Assembly: GCA_050184415.1 (NCBI GenBank)
Contig: JBFXAJ010000002.1
Location: forward strand, 152,495 to 216,494
DNA from: JADLGL01 sp050184415
GTDB lineage: Bacteria; Pseudomonadota; Alphaproteobacteria; Rhizobiales; Kaistiaceae
Direction: 5' to 3'
DNA length: 64,000 bases
The translations under genes were made by a program, and so were the position numbers. Positions 15,538 to 24,348 of this stretch are shown piece by piece. Positions within the stretch are counted from its first letter, which is position 1. Each line of letters starts with the position of its first letter. The notes below the pieces were generated by a model, which was not told the DNA's origin, did not search any database, and saw nothing but the letters and a program-made list of their open reading frames with translations.

Positions 15538-16860
15538 CTACTGCCAGAAGCCCATCCGCTCGAGGGTCGCCTGGTTGGCCGTCAGCGGCGTCGGGCCTGC
15601 CGCAAAACCCTGCTGCTGCAGGATGTACGCCAGCGCGGCGACATAGCGCTCCTCCGGCGTCGAGGGCAGGTGGAATTCCGGATTCACCTCGTCGCGCATC
15701 TGCACGAAAACGTCCCAGAGGGTGTTGTCGTACCAGCGATTGATGAAGATCGGACCGATCAGCGCCGGCGCCGAGCCCCATTCGCGCTCGTCGATGCGGC
15801 CGAAGAAATCCGGCCCGTGACAGCGCGAGCAGAAGCGGTTGTAGGTGTCGCGGCCGAACGAGATCTGCTCCTCGGCGTAGGCGACCGGCTGGAGGCCGGG
15901 AAGCCGGCGGCCGATGGTCGCCGCTCCCTCGACGGCAATTTCGATAGGTTCTGCGGCAAGGGTGCGAAGCCAGGCGATCAGATTGGCGCGCTCGGCGGGG
16001 TCCTCGATGCCCGAGAGCGTCATCCGCGTTCCGGGCACGGCGGCGTCGGGATTGGCGAGGAACGCATCGAGCCGCTCGACCGTCCACGTCGCGCCGGCCG
16101 CACCGAGCGCCACCATTCCCGGCGAATAGTTGAAGCCGGCTGAGCGGGCGACCGCGGCGCCGAGGATGCCGTAGAGGTTCGGGCCAATCAGGGGGCCGGC
16201 ACCCTCCTCGATCGTGTGACAGGCGGCGCAGACCGCGCCCTCCGCGGCGCCAGCGGCAGGATCGGCCGCTGCGACGCGGGAGCGGAGGTCCGGATCGGCG
16301 GGAGGATCCGCCGTGGCCGGTGCCGCCACGGCGGCGGGCTCTGGCACGGCAGCGGGGGCGGCCGCCGCGGCTGCCACTGCGGGATCGGGGGCGGGTGCGG
16401 CCGCGACAGCGGGCTCCGGGCCGGCCGCCGCGGGCGCCACCGCGGGATCCGGGGCGGGGGCGGCAGGTTCAGGAGCGGCTGGCGCCGGCTCAGGAAGCGG
16501 CGCGGCGATCTCAACGGGAACTGCGGGTGGGGGCGGTTCGAGGGCGAGCGCCGGGGCGGCCGCGGGCTCCACAGGTGGGGCAGCTGGCGGCGGCTCCGGA
16601 GCCACGGCCGGCGCGGCCATTGGCTCCGCCGGGACCGGGGCCGCCGCGGCGGCCGGTTCGGCTGCCAGCGAAGCACCGGCGACTTCCGGAGCAGGTGTGG
16701 GCAGACTGCCGGGTGCTGGTTCGGCGGCGGCCGCCGGAGGGGTGTCGTCCTCGGCGTCGTTATTGCCGCAGGCGGACAACGCCAGTACCGCCGCGAACGC
16801 CATCAAAGGCACCCAGCGGCCGACGCCCTGGAAGCGGGTTGCTCCGGCGTTCATGGCCAT
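15538..16860 (-). CDS. Lipoprotein diheme c-type cytochrome with long Pro-Ala linker
   Basis: This 440-residue protein has an N-terminal signal with lipobox LSAC, so it is probably a lipoprotein. A very long low-complexity Pro-Ala-Glu region (about 40-205) follows, then two heme domains. The first is a class I cytochrome c with CAACH near 213 and a GTRMTLSGI-type distal methionine. The second has CSRCH near 343, followed by WYDNTLWDVFVQMRDEVNP and a C-terminal TANQATLERMGFW. The layout suggests a flexible tether that lets the two hemes shuttle electrons across the periplasm. The ATG at 16860 has GAGGGG upstream. It lies immediately after the tetraheme cytochrome gene on the same strand, but a terminator separates them. 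Confidence 0.85.
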   Translation of the reverse strand: MAMNAGATRFQGVGRWVPLMAFAAVLALSACGNNDAEDDTPPAAAAEPAPGSLPTPAPEVAGASLAAEPAAAAAPVPAEPMAAPAVAPEPPPAAPPVEPAAAPALALEPPPPAVPVEIAAPLPEPAPAAPEPAAPAPDPAVAPAAAGPEPAVAAAPAPDPAVAAAAAAPAAVPEPAAVAAPATADPPADPDLRSRVAAADPAAGAAEGAVCAACHTIEEGAGPLIGPNLYGILGAAVARSAGFNYSPGMVALGAAGATWTVERLDAFLANPDAAVPGTRMTLSGIEDPAERANLIAWLRTLAAEPIEIAVEGAATIGRRLPGLQPVAYAEEQISFGRDTYNRFCSRCHGPDFFGRIDEREWGSAPALIGPIFINRWYDNTLWDVFVQMRDEVNPEFHLPSTPEERYVAALAYILQQQGFAAGPTPLTANQATLERMGFWQ

Positions 16861-16990
16861 CCCGGCGTCCCCTCCTGACGCAGAACGGTACTGTTTTGCC
16901 GGATTGTGGCGGAGCGGGGGCGCGGATGCATCCTCGAAATCACCGGCTCCGCGAAAGGTGATGCCGGCCGCTGAGCAGGTCCGGAAACGA

Positions 16991-17014
16991 AATCGGCGCC
17001 CGAAGGCGCCGATT
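16991..17014 (-). terminator. Terminator of the tetraheme cytochrome gene
   Basis: A perfect 10-bp stem AATCGGCGCC / GGCGCCGATT encloses, on the minus strand, a UUCG tetraloop and is followed by TCGTTT. It lies 23 bp past the stop of the gene at 17037. Confidence 0.8.
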
Positions 17015-17036
17015 GAACTCAGCCAGGCAGCGTCCG

Positions 17037-19046
17037 CTAGAGCGGCGCGGGCGTGGTGGCGAGGCTCCGGAGATACGCGATGATGTTCGCGCGCTGGGTC
17101 TCGTCGGCGATGCCGCCGAACGGCATCGTGGTCCCGGGCACGGCGGCCTGCGGATTGGCCAGGAAGGCGTCGAGACCGGTGTAGGTCCAGACCGCGCCCT
17201 GGTCATGCAGGTCGGTGAGTGCCGGCGAGTAGCCGAAGCCCTCGACGCCGCCGACGGCGCGATAGACGACGCCGAAGAGGTTCGGGCCGAAGCCGTTGGC
17301 GCCGCCCTCGGCGAGGGTGTGGCAGCCGGCGCAGGCGGTCGCCGCGGTCTCGCCGGCGGCAACATCGCCGGCTTCGATACGGGCCAGGAGGGCCGGGTTG
17401 GCGATGTCCTCGCCGGCCAGCACGATTTCGACTTCCTCAGCGGCCGGAGCGGCGGGCGCTTCGGCAGCGGGACCCGGGGCCGGTTCCGCAGCAGGAGCCG
17501 GAGCGGGCTCGGCGGCGGGCGCTGGGGCGGGCTCAGCCGCGGGCGCGGGAGCCGGCTCGGCAGCAGGCGCCGGTTCGGGCGCGGGGGCCGGAGCAGGCTC
17601 AGGGGCGGGCGCCGGGGCAGGCTCGGGCGCCGGGGCAGGTGCAGGCGCCGGCTCGGGTGCAGGAGCCGGAGCGGGCTCTGCCGGGGCGGCTGCGGCGCCG
17701 GTGAAGCCGAGGCCAGCAAGGGCCGCCATGTCGGTCGGCAGTTCGGTCTCGCCAGCAGTGAAGCCGTTCTCCGACAGGATGAAGGCGACGATCGCGGCGT
17801 AGGTCTCGGGCGACAGCGAGCCGGGATTGCCCATCGGCATCGTGGTCGAGATCTTCTCGTAGAGCGCCGATACCGGACCGCTGAACCAGTGCGTGAAGGC
17901 TTCGCCGGCGAGCGGCGGAGCGAACCCGCCCACGAGCTCGGCGCCATGGCAGCCGGCGCAGTTCGCGGCGTACGCCTCGCGGCCCTCGTCGACCTGCGCC
18001 TGGGTGAAGGTCACCGGGGTCAGGTCGGCGGCGGGAACCGCGGGCTCGGCCGGAGCCGGAGCGGGCTCGGGAGCCGGGGCAGGCGCCGGTTCGGGCGCAG
18101 GCGCCGGGGCCGGCTCGGCCGGAGCAGGCGCAGCACCCGCCTCGGGCAGCGGCGCCGGGTTGGCCGACAGCGTGCGGAGGTACGCGATCAGATTGTGGCG
18201 GTCGGTCTCGTTCGCGATGCCGGCGAAGGGCATGGTCGTGCCCGGCGCGTAGGCCTGCGGGTTGGTCAGGAAGGCGTCGAGGTTCTCGTAGGTCCAGACG
18301 TCGCCGGCGGCGTTATGCGCCTGGAGCGCCGGCGAATAGGTGAAGCCTTCGTGTCCGCCCTCGGGGCGGTTGACGATGTCCCAGAGGTTCGGGCCAAAGC
18401 CATTGGCGCCGCCTTCGGTGACCGTGTGGCAGCCCATGCAGGCGCCAGCGACGCCCTCACCGGCGGCCGGATCGGCAGCGGCGATCAGGGGCCCGATATC
18501 GGGCGCGGCAGCCTCGGCGCCGGCCGGAACCTCGAGCGGAGCCGGCTCGGGCGACAGCGAACGGAGATAGGCAATGACCTGCGCGCGGTTCGTCTCGTCC
18601 GCGATGCCGGCGAACGGCATGGTGGTGCCCGGCGCGAAAGCCTGCGGGTTCTGGAGGAAGGCGTCCAGATTCGCATAGGTCCACATCTCGCCTTCGTCGT
18701 GAAGGGTGCGCAGGGCCTCGGAGTAGCCGAAGCCCTCCATGTGCGCGATCGGGCCGTTGACGATGTTGTAGAGGTTGGGACCGAAGCCCGCGGCGCCACC
18801 TTCCTCGAAGGTGTGGCAGCCCACGCAGGCGCCCGCGGCGCCTTCGCCTGCGGCCGGGTCCTGCTCGGCGATCAGCGCGATGAGCGCGGCGTTGTTGGCG
18901 CCGGCGTCGGCGACGACCGTCTCTTCGCCCTGCGCGGGTTCCTCAACGTGAGGCTCCTCCGGACCGAAGATGCTTTCGGCCACGATCCGGAGGGTCACCA
19001 GCACGAGCAAGGTGCCCAAAACCGCGCCAGCAATTTTGTTGAACAT
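17037..19046 (-). CDS. Membrane-anchored fused tetraheme c-type cytochrome (CycM-like)
   Basis: This 669-residue protein has an N-terminal membrane anchor (FNKIAGAVLGTLLVLVTL) as in CycM, then four heme domains. CXXCH sites are at about residues 74-78 (CVGCH), 203-207 (CMGCH), 363-367 (CAGCH) and 572-576 (CAGCH). Domains 1, 2 and 4 are near-copies of a mitochondrial-type cytochrome c, each with GFGPNL, WTY.NLDAFL and a TMPF distal methionine. Domain 3 is a different, cytochrome c6/cbb3-like module (NCAGCHGAELVGG, TTMPMGNPGS). Pro-Ala linkers of about 35 and 85 residues separate domains 2-3 and 3-4. Single-domain CycM feeds electrons to cytochrome oxidase and is often next to pheA, as here. 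The fused version is unusual. The ATG at 19046 starts at the anchor; the Shine-Dalgarno is weak. Confidence 0.88.
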   Translation of the reverse strand: MFNKIAGAVLGTLLVLVTLRIVAESIFGPEEPHVEEPAQGEETVVADAGANNAALIALIAEQDPAAGEGAAGACVGCHTFEEGGAAGFGPNLYNIVNGPIAHMEGFGYSEALRTLHDEGEMWTYANLDAFLQNPQAFAPGTTMPFAGIADETNRAQVIAYLRSLSPEPAPLEVPAGAEAAAPDIGPLIAAADPAAGEGVAGACMGCHTVTEGGANGFGPNLWDIVNRPEGGHEGFTYSPALQAHNAAGDVWTYENLDAFLTNPQAYAPGTTMPFAGIANETDRHNLIAYLRTLSANPAPLPEAGAAPAPAEPAPAPAPEPAPAPAPEPAPAPAEPAVPAADLTPVTFTQAQVDEGREAYAANCAGCHGAELVGGFAPPLAGEAFTHWFSGPVSALYEKISTTMPMGNPGSLSPETYAAIVAFILSENGFTAGETELPTDMAALAGLGFTGAAAAPAEPAPAPAPEPAPAPAPAPEPAPAPAPEPAPAPAPEPAPAAEPAPAPAAEPAPAPAAEPAPAPAAEPAPGPAAEAPAAPAAEEVEIVLAGEDIANPALLARIEAGDVAAGETAATACAGCHTLAEGGANGFGPNLFGVVYRAVGGVEGFGYSPALTDLHDQGAVWTYTGLDAFLANPQAAVPGTTMPFGGIADETQRANIIAYLRSLATTPAPL

Positions 19047-19348
19047 TCTTGCGCCCCAGCTCCGCAATGTAACCGATTTTTGACGCGCCACCCCTCAGCG
19101 GCGGTCTTGACCGGGCCCATATGTCCCGGCTTGTGGGCCGGAAGCTATAGGGCATCAGGTGCGGGATGCAACACCAAACGCCCCGATTCCAGTGCCTTGG
19201 GATGCGACAATGTGAGCAGGAAATAGCCACGCGCCAAGGCGCGGCGCGTTGACCGCGGCACGGTTGTCCGATAACCGCCGCAGCGTTCCAACCGGACTGC
19301 GGCTTCCCGGCCACAGTTCGCCATTTCTCAACAGATCGGACTTGTTCC

Positions 19349-20197
19349 ATGCGTCGCGTCGTCTTCCAGGGCGAGCCCGGCTCGAACTCGCACATCATGT
19401 GCCGCGAGGCCTTCCCGGCCAGCGAGGCGGTGCCGGCGGCGACGTTCGAGGACTGCTTCGCGGCGATCGCGGGCGGCGACGTCGATGCCGGGTTGATCCC
19501 GATCGAGAACTCGCTCGCGGGCCGCGTGGCGGACATCCACCACCTCCTCCCCGAGTCCGGGCTCCACATCACCGGCGAACACTTCCTGCCGATCCATTTC
19601 CAGCTCCTTGCGCTGCCAGGAACGGGGATCGCCGACATCCGGACCGTCCACAGCCACGTGCATGCGCTCGGGCAGTGCCGGCAGATCATCCGCAAGCATG
19701 GCTGGAGGCCGATGGTCGAAGGCGACACCGCGGGAGCGGCGCGGGAGATCGCCGAGCGCAAAGACAGGAGCATGGCCGCGCTCGCGCCGCGCCTCGCCGC
19801 CGAGCTCTACGGGCTCGACATCCTTGCGGAGAATGTCGAGGACGCGGAGCACAACACGACCCGCTTCGTCGTGCTCACCCGCACGGCGTCCACCCCGGCG
19901 CCGGCCGGCGACATCATGACGACCTTCGTGTTCCGCGTGCGCAACGTGCCGGCCGCGCTCTACAAGGCGCTGGGCGGCTTCGCGACCAACGGCGTCAACA
20001 TCACCAAGCTCGAATCGTACCAGCTCGACGGCCAGTTCTCGGCGACGCAGTTCTATGCCGACGTCGAGGGCCATCCGGACGACCGGCTGGTTGCGCTCGC
20101 GCTGGAGGAGCTTGCCTTCTTCTCGACCGAGGTCCGCATCCTCGGGGTCTATCCGAAGAGCCCGTTCCGCAAGACCATCAAGCCGGCGTCAGGCTGA
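19349..20197 (+). CDS. pheA: Prephenate dehydratase
   Basis: This 282-residue enzyme converts prephenate to phenylpyruvate in phenylalanine synthesis. The catalytic domain (about 1-180) shows VVFQGEPGSNSH, PIENSLAGRV, HSHVHALGQCR and the catalytic NTTRFVVL. An ACT regulatory domain (about 190-270) contains LYKALGGFATNGVNITKLESY, the allosteric phenylalanine site. It is a stand-alone dehydratase without chorismate mutase, normal for this class. Its 3' end overlaps the convergent acyl-activating enzyme gene by 20 bp. Confidence 0.96.
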   Translation: MRRVVFQGEPGSNSHIMCREAFPASEAVPAATFEDCFAAIAGGDVDAGLIPIENSLAGRVADIHHLLPESGLHITGEHFLPIHFQLLALPGTGIADIRTVHSHVHALGQCRQIIRKHGWRPMVEGDTAGAAREIAERKDRSMAALAPRLAAELYGLDILAENVEDAEHNTTRFVVLTRTASTPAPAGDIMTTFVFRVRNVPAALYKALGGFATNGVNITKLESYQLDGQFSATQFYADVEGHPDDRLVALALEELAFFSTEVRILGVYPKSPFRKTIKPASG

Positions 20198-21788
20198 TCC
20201 GGGTCTGCGACCGCGCCGCCGGCGCCCGTTCGGCGGCGAGCCGCTCGAGGCTGACATAGTCGGTCTTGCCGTTGCCGAGGAGCGGCAGCTCGTCGACGAG
20301 GAGCACGCGATCGGGGATGGACAGCTCCCGGGCGCCGTCAGCACGCGCTACCGGGACGATGGTGTCGTAGCTGACGTCCGGTGCGGTCGTGATCACCACC
20401 AACGCCTCGCCGCGCCGGTCGTCGGGAATCGCGACCACGGCATGCTCGTTGTCGGGCCAGGCGCGGTTGATGAAGGCTTCCACGGCCGTCAGCGACACCA
20501 TCTCGCCCGCGATCTTGGCGAAGCGCTTCGCGCGGCTGACGATGGTGATCATCCCGGTATCGTCGATCGTGACGATGTCGCCGGTGTCGTGCCAGCCGTC
20601 CGGCGGCGGAAAGAGGCGGTTCGGCTCGGTCGGGAAATAGTAGCCGGCCATGATGTTCGGCCCGCGGATATGCATGCGCTTGCCGGCCGTGATGCCCTCG
20701 ACCTCCTCGAGGCGGACCTCGATCGCCGGGAGGAGCGGGCCGACCGTGCCGATGTGATTGTCGCCCGGACGGTTGACGGCGACCACCGGCGCGCCCTCGG
20801 TCACGCCGTAGCCTTCGAGGAGCTCGATGCCGCAGCGCTCGCGCCAGATCTCGCGGGTCGCGTCCTTCACCCGCTCGGCGCCGAGCACCATGAGGCGGAG
20901 GGTCTTGAAATCGTCGGGGCCGGCGGATTTCGCCCAGCGCGCGGCAAACGTGTCGATCCCGATCATGATTGTCGCCTTCGTCTCCCGGGCGAGCTTCGGG
21001 ATCTCGTCATAGTGCAGCGGCGATGGGTACAGGACGCCCTTGAACCCGATCGCGATTGGCAGCAGGAGGCCCGCCGTGAGCCCGAAGGCGTGGAACACCG
21101 GCAGCGGATTGAAGAAGATGTCGTCGTCGGTGCAGGCGATCGACGCCTGGACCTGTTCGACATTGGCCAGGATGTTGGTGTGGGTCAGCGCGACCGCCTT
21201 CGGCTGGCGCTCGGTTCCCGACGTGAACAGGATGATCGCGATGTCGTGCGGCCGGGCGCGGAACGGCCGGTGCGTCTTCTCGGGATGGCGCGCGTCGAGG
21301 AGGCCCCTCAGCCGGGCGCCCATGCCGATGCTCGCGCGCACGTCGTCGAGATAGACGACGTTCCGCTCGGCGCTGATCGCTTCCAGTTTGGCGCCGAGAT
21401 TGGCGCTCTCGATGAAGCGCCGCGAGGTGAGGATCGTCGTGACCTCGACGCTGCGGCAGGCGGCTTCGAGGTCGATCGGGCTCGCGGTGAAATTGAGCAT
21501 TGCCGGGACGCGGTCGAACGCGAACAGCGAGAACAGCGCGACCGCGCAGCCATTCACGTTGGGCAGGAGGACGCCGACCCGCTCGCGGGCCCGGGTGATG
21601 TCGGCGATCTTGCGGCCGAGGACGAAACTGCCGAGCAGCAGCCGCTGATAGGTCAGCGGGGTGCGCTCCTGATCCTCGAGCGCCACGGCGCCGTGACGCC
21701 GCGCCGCGGTCTCGATCAGCGCCTCAAAAAGCGTCCGATTCCAACGGCTCGGATCGACCGGCCGAAGCGTCGGCGCGACGTAGTCCAT
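20178..21788 (-). CDS. AMP-forming acyl-CoA/acyl-ACP synthetase family protein (Aas-like)
   Basis: This 536-residue member of the ANL superfamily activates a carboxylic acid as an acyl-adenylate. Motifs include the P-loop IILFTSGTERQPKAVALTH (about 190), NPLPVFHAFGLT, EGYGVTEGAP and WHDTGDIV; a C-terminal GNGKTDYVSL supplies the catalytic lysine. The PLPVFHAFGLTAGLL and YPSPLHYDEIP segments resemble the synthetase half of Aas, the acylglycerophosphoethanolamine acyltransferase, but the acyltransferase half is absent. The substrate is probably a fatty acid, with CoA or ACP as acceptor; this is inference. Its 3' end overlaps pheA by 20 bp tail to tail. Confidence 0.82.
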   Translation of the reverse strand: MDYVAPTLRPVDPSRWNRTLFEALIETAARRHGAVALEDQERTPLTYQRLLLGSFVLGRKIADITRARERVGVLLPNVNGCAVALFSLFAFDRVPAMLNFTASPIDLEAACRSVEVTTILTSRRFIESANLGAKLEAISAERNVVYLDDVRASIGMGARLRGLLDARHPEKTHRPFRARPHDIAIILFTSGTERQPKAVALTHTNILANVEQVQASIACTDDDIFFNPLPVFHAFGLTAGLLLPIAIGFKGVLYPSPLHYDEIPKLARETKATIMIGIDTFAARWAKSAGPDDFKTLRLMVLGAERVKDATREIWRERCGIELLEGYGVTEGAPVVAVNRPGDNHIGTVGPLLPAIEVRLEEVEGITAGKRMHIRGPNIMAGYYFPTEPNRLFPPPDGWHDTGDIVTIDDTGMITIVSRAKRFAKIAGEMVSLTAVEAFINRAWPDNEHAVVAIPDDRRGEALVVITTAPDVSYDTIVPVARADGARELSIPDRVLLVDELPLLGNGKTDYVSLERLAAERAPAARSQTRISLTPA

Positions 21789-22043
21789 TCTCCAGCCTCA
21801 CGCCTCGCAAGGCGCCCCTTCTCCCGTACCCGATTGGGTGGGTAAGGCGAAGGAGTGTCAAGCGGGGCGAGCCGGAAAGGTCTGGACCAGTTAGCGAAGC
21901 CGGACCGGCGCCTCCTTCGTGGATGGCCGCGTCGCCGGAATGCGATCGCCGCAAGGACGATCACGATGCCGCTATAGGACGCATAGCGGCAATTTCCCCC
22001 GCTGCGCTTGCGTTTCCGGGGCGGGCGCATGATATCTCCCCTC
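21789..22043. other. Intergenic region before the SRP RNA
   Basis: A 255-bp non-coding stretch. An imperfect hairpin CCTTC...GAAGG near 21817-21855 and scattered short repeats are seen, but no open frame with coding character. It should contain the SRP RNA promoter, which I could not place with confidence. Confidence 0.4.
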
Positions 22044-22138
22044 GGGAGGTTGGCTGTGGACGCGTCCCTCGCCAACCGGGTCAGGTCCGGAAGGAAGCAG
22101 CCCCAACGAGTCCGGCGCGGGTCATGCGTCAGCCTCCC
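22044..22138 (+). ncRNA. ffs: Signal recognition particle RNA (4.5S)
   Basis: The small bacterial SRP RNA is recognised by the invariant Ffh-binding segment GTCCGGAAGGAAGCAGCC near 22085-22102, which closes the symmetric loop and GGAA tetraloop. The ends GGGAGG (22044-22049) and CCTCCC (22133-22138) pair, and inner arms GACGC / GCGTC extend the rod. Length is about 95 nt. Its position directly upstream of dnaX is standard in alphaproteobacteria. The exact ends are approximate. Confidence 0.95.
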
Positions 22139-22204
22139 ACCCTTTGAGGGAGCGGACCGGCCGGCATTCGCGGCGGGATCCGGGCTCCCGGCAGCTCACC
22201 GGTC

Positions 22205-23998
22205 ATGAACGGCGACACGACGACCGACCCCCAAGGCAACGCGCCGTATCGCGTGCTTGCCCGGAAATATCGCCCGCAGCGCTTCGAGGACCTCATCGGC
22301 CAGGAGCCGATGGTGCGCACCCTTTCCAATGCGTTCGAGACGGGGCGGATCGCGCAGGCGTTTCTCCTGACCGGCGTCCGCGGGGTCGGCAAGACGACGA
22401 CCGCCCGGATTCTTGCCCGCGCGCTGAACTACAGCCGGCCTGGCGTCGACCGCCCATCGCTCGATTTCTCCGAGCTGGGCGAGCATTGTGCGGCGATCAT
22501 GGAAGGCCGGCATATCGACGTCATCGAGATGGACGCGGCCTCGCACACCGGCATCGGCGACGTCCGCGAGATCATCGAGGCGGTTCGGTACAAGCCGGCG
22601 CTCGCCCGGTACAAGGTCTACATCATCGACGAAGTCCACATGCTGTCGAACCAGGCGTTCAACGGCCTCCTCAAGACGCTCGAGGAGCCGCCGGAGCATG
22701 TGAAGTTCGTGTTCGCGACCACCGAAATCCGGAAGGTTCCGGTGACGGTGCTGTCGCGCTGCCAGCGTTTCGATCTCCGGCGCATCGAGGCCGACCGGCT
22801 GGTTCGCTTGCTGACGGACATCACGGCGAAGGAAGGCGTCGCCATCGAACCCGAGGCGCTCGCGACCGTCGCCCGTGCCGCGGAAGGCTCGGCCCGCGAC
22901 GCGCTGTCGCTCCTCGACCAGGCGATCGCCCACACCGGCGGCGGGGACGCCGCGCCGGTCACGGCCGAGACGCTGCGGACCATGCTCGGCCTCGCCGACC
23001 GGACGCGGGTCATCGACCTGTTCGAGGAAGCGATGCGCGGCGACGCGCCAGCGGCGCTGAACACGCTCGCCGACCTCTATGCTGCCGGCGCCGATCCGCA
23101 GCTCGTGCTCCAGGACCTTGCCAATCTCACCCATCTGGTGACGCGGCTGAAGCTCGTCCCCGGGGCGGCCGATGACCCGGCACTGACCGAAGAGGAGCGC
23201 GGACGTGGCCGGGCGCTCGCGGACGGGCTGTCGCTGCGCACGCTGACACGCTGCTGGCAGATCCTGCTGAAGGGGATCGAAGAGGCGAGCACGGCTGCCC
23301 GTCCCCTCGCCGCCGCGGACATGGTGATCGTGCGGATCGCCCATGCGGCTGACCTGCCGACGCCCGACGAAGCCGTGCGCATGCTGGCCAATGGCGGTGG
23401 CGCGGTGCCCGGCACCACGTCCGCTCCCAGCCCATCGGGCGGCGGACGTGCCCCAGTCGAGGCCCAGAGGCCCGCGGGACCGCGCCTCGAACTGGCATCG
23501 ACGCGCGGGGCGGCAACTGCGGTCGCCTTCACGCCCCATACGGAAAACCCCGCGCCGGCGCGCGAAGAGCCGCCGCTCGCCATCAAGGCGTTCGATGAAC
23601 TCCCGGCTCTGGCGGCGGCGCGGCGGGACCTCCCGCTCAAATTCGCGCTGGAGCGCCAGGTCCGGCTGATCCGGTTCGAGCCGCCGCGGATGGAGATCGC
23701 GCTCACTCCGGACGCGCCGAAGGGCCTCAGCGGCGATCTATCCGCGCGTCTTTCCGAGTGGACGGGACGGCGCTGGATCATCACCATCGGAAACGGTCCG
23801 GCGGCCCCGACGCTTCACGAGCAGCGGCAGAGCGCCCGCGAACGGCTCGAGACCGACGCCCGGAACGATCCCGTCGTCGCCGCGGTTCTCGAACAGTTTC
23901 CAGGCGCGGAGATCGTGGACATCAGAGTGCGCGCGGCCTCGGTCGACGAGAGCGCCGCGTTGCCGGCGCCGTCGGTCGAGGCCGACGACAGCGAATAG
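22205..23998 (+). CDS. dnaX: DNA polymerase III subunits gamma/tau
   Basis: This 597-residue clamp-loader ATPase has Walker A GVRGVGKTTTAR near residue 58, the DAASHTGIGDVREI segment, Walker B IIDEVHMLS, sensor ATTEIRKVP and SRC arginine-finger region. A long Pro-Ala linker after about 390 leads to the tau-specific C-terminal domain (about 440-597). It opens MNGDTTTDPQGNAPYRVLARKYRPQ; the ATG at 22205 is used. It follows ffs and precedes ybaB and recR, the usual replication/recombination block. Confidence 0.97.
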   Translation: MNGDTTTDPQGNAPYRVLARKYRPQRFEDLIGQEPMVRTLSNAFETGRIAQAFLLTGVRGVGKTTTARILARALNYSRPGVDRPSLDFSELGEHCAAIMEGRHIDVIEMDAASHTGIGDVREIIEAVRYKPALARYKVYIIDEVHMLSNQAFNGLLKTLEEPPEHVKFVFATTEIRKVPVTVLSRCQRFDLRRIEADRLVRLLTDITAKEGVAIEPEALATVARAAEGSARDALSLLDQAIAHTGGGDAAPVTAETLRTMLGLADRTRVIDLFEEAMRGDAPAALNTLADLYAAGADPQLVLQDLANLTHLVTRLKLVPGAADDPALTEEERGRGRALADGLSLRTLTRCWQILLKGIEEASTAARPLAAADMVIVRIAHAADLPTPDEAVRMLANGGGAVPGTTSAPSPSGGGRAPVEAQRPAGPRLELASTRGAATAVAFTPHTENPAPAREEPPLAIKAFDELPALAAARRDLPLKFALERQVRLIRFEPPRMEIALTPDAPKGLSGDLSARLSEWTGRRWIITIGNGPAAPTLHEQRQSARERLETDARNDPVVAAVLEQFPGAEIVDIRVRAASVDESAALPAPSVEADDSE

Positions 23999-24015
23999 CC
24001 CTTTGGAGGTTCGAA

Positions 24016-24339
24016 TTGCGTGACGTCATGGGTATGATGAAGCAGGCCAAGGAGCTGCAGACCAAGATGCAGCAGGTCCAGGAGCGCATCGCAGCGCTCG
24101 AGGTGACCGGCGTCTCGGGCGGCGGCCTGGTTTCGGTGACCCTCTCCGGCCGCGGCGACATCCGGTCCCTGAAGATCGATCCGTCGCTCCTCAAGAGCGA
24201 CGAGGGCGAGATCGTCGAGGACCTCATCATCGCCGCCCACAATGATGCCCGAGGCAAGCTCGAGACGCGGACGGCGGCAATGGCCCAGGACCTGACCGGC
24301 GGCCTCTCGCTGCCCCCCGGCCTGAAGCTGCCATTCTGA
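24016..24339 (+). CDS. YbaB/EbfC family nucleoid-associated protein
   Basis: This 107-residue YbaB/EbfC protein forms dimers that bind DNA and is conserved between dnaX and recR. The family core is LMKQAKELQ-like at the start (MGMMKQAKELQTKMQ), followed by a strand-rich middle (GGGLVSVTLSGRGDIRSLKIDP) and a C-terminal helix. The TTG at 24016 is preferred because GGAGG lies 6 nt upstream and it gives the family-like start MRDVMGMMKQ. The ATG at 24028 would lose four residues. Confidence 0.92.
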   Translation: MRDVMGMMKQAKELQTKMQQVQERIAALEVTGVSGGGLVSVTLSGRGDIRSLKIDPSLLKSDEGEIVEDLIIAAHNDARGKLETRTAAMAQDLTGGLSLPPGLKLPF

Positions 24340-24348
24340 CAGCCCGCC

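Noticed and set aside
17440..17690. Repetitive DNA that looks like a tandem repeat array.
   Set aside because: It encodes the Pro-Ala-Glu linker of the cytochrome in frame; repeats are short and variable, without the spacers of a CRISPR array.
22020..22204. A short open frame over the SRP RNA region.
   Set aside because: The conserved SRP RNA core and paired ends explain the sequence.
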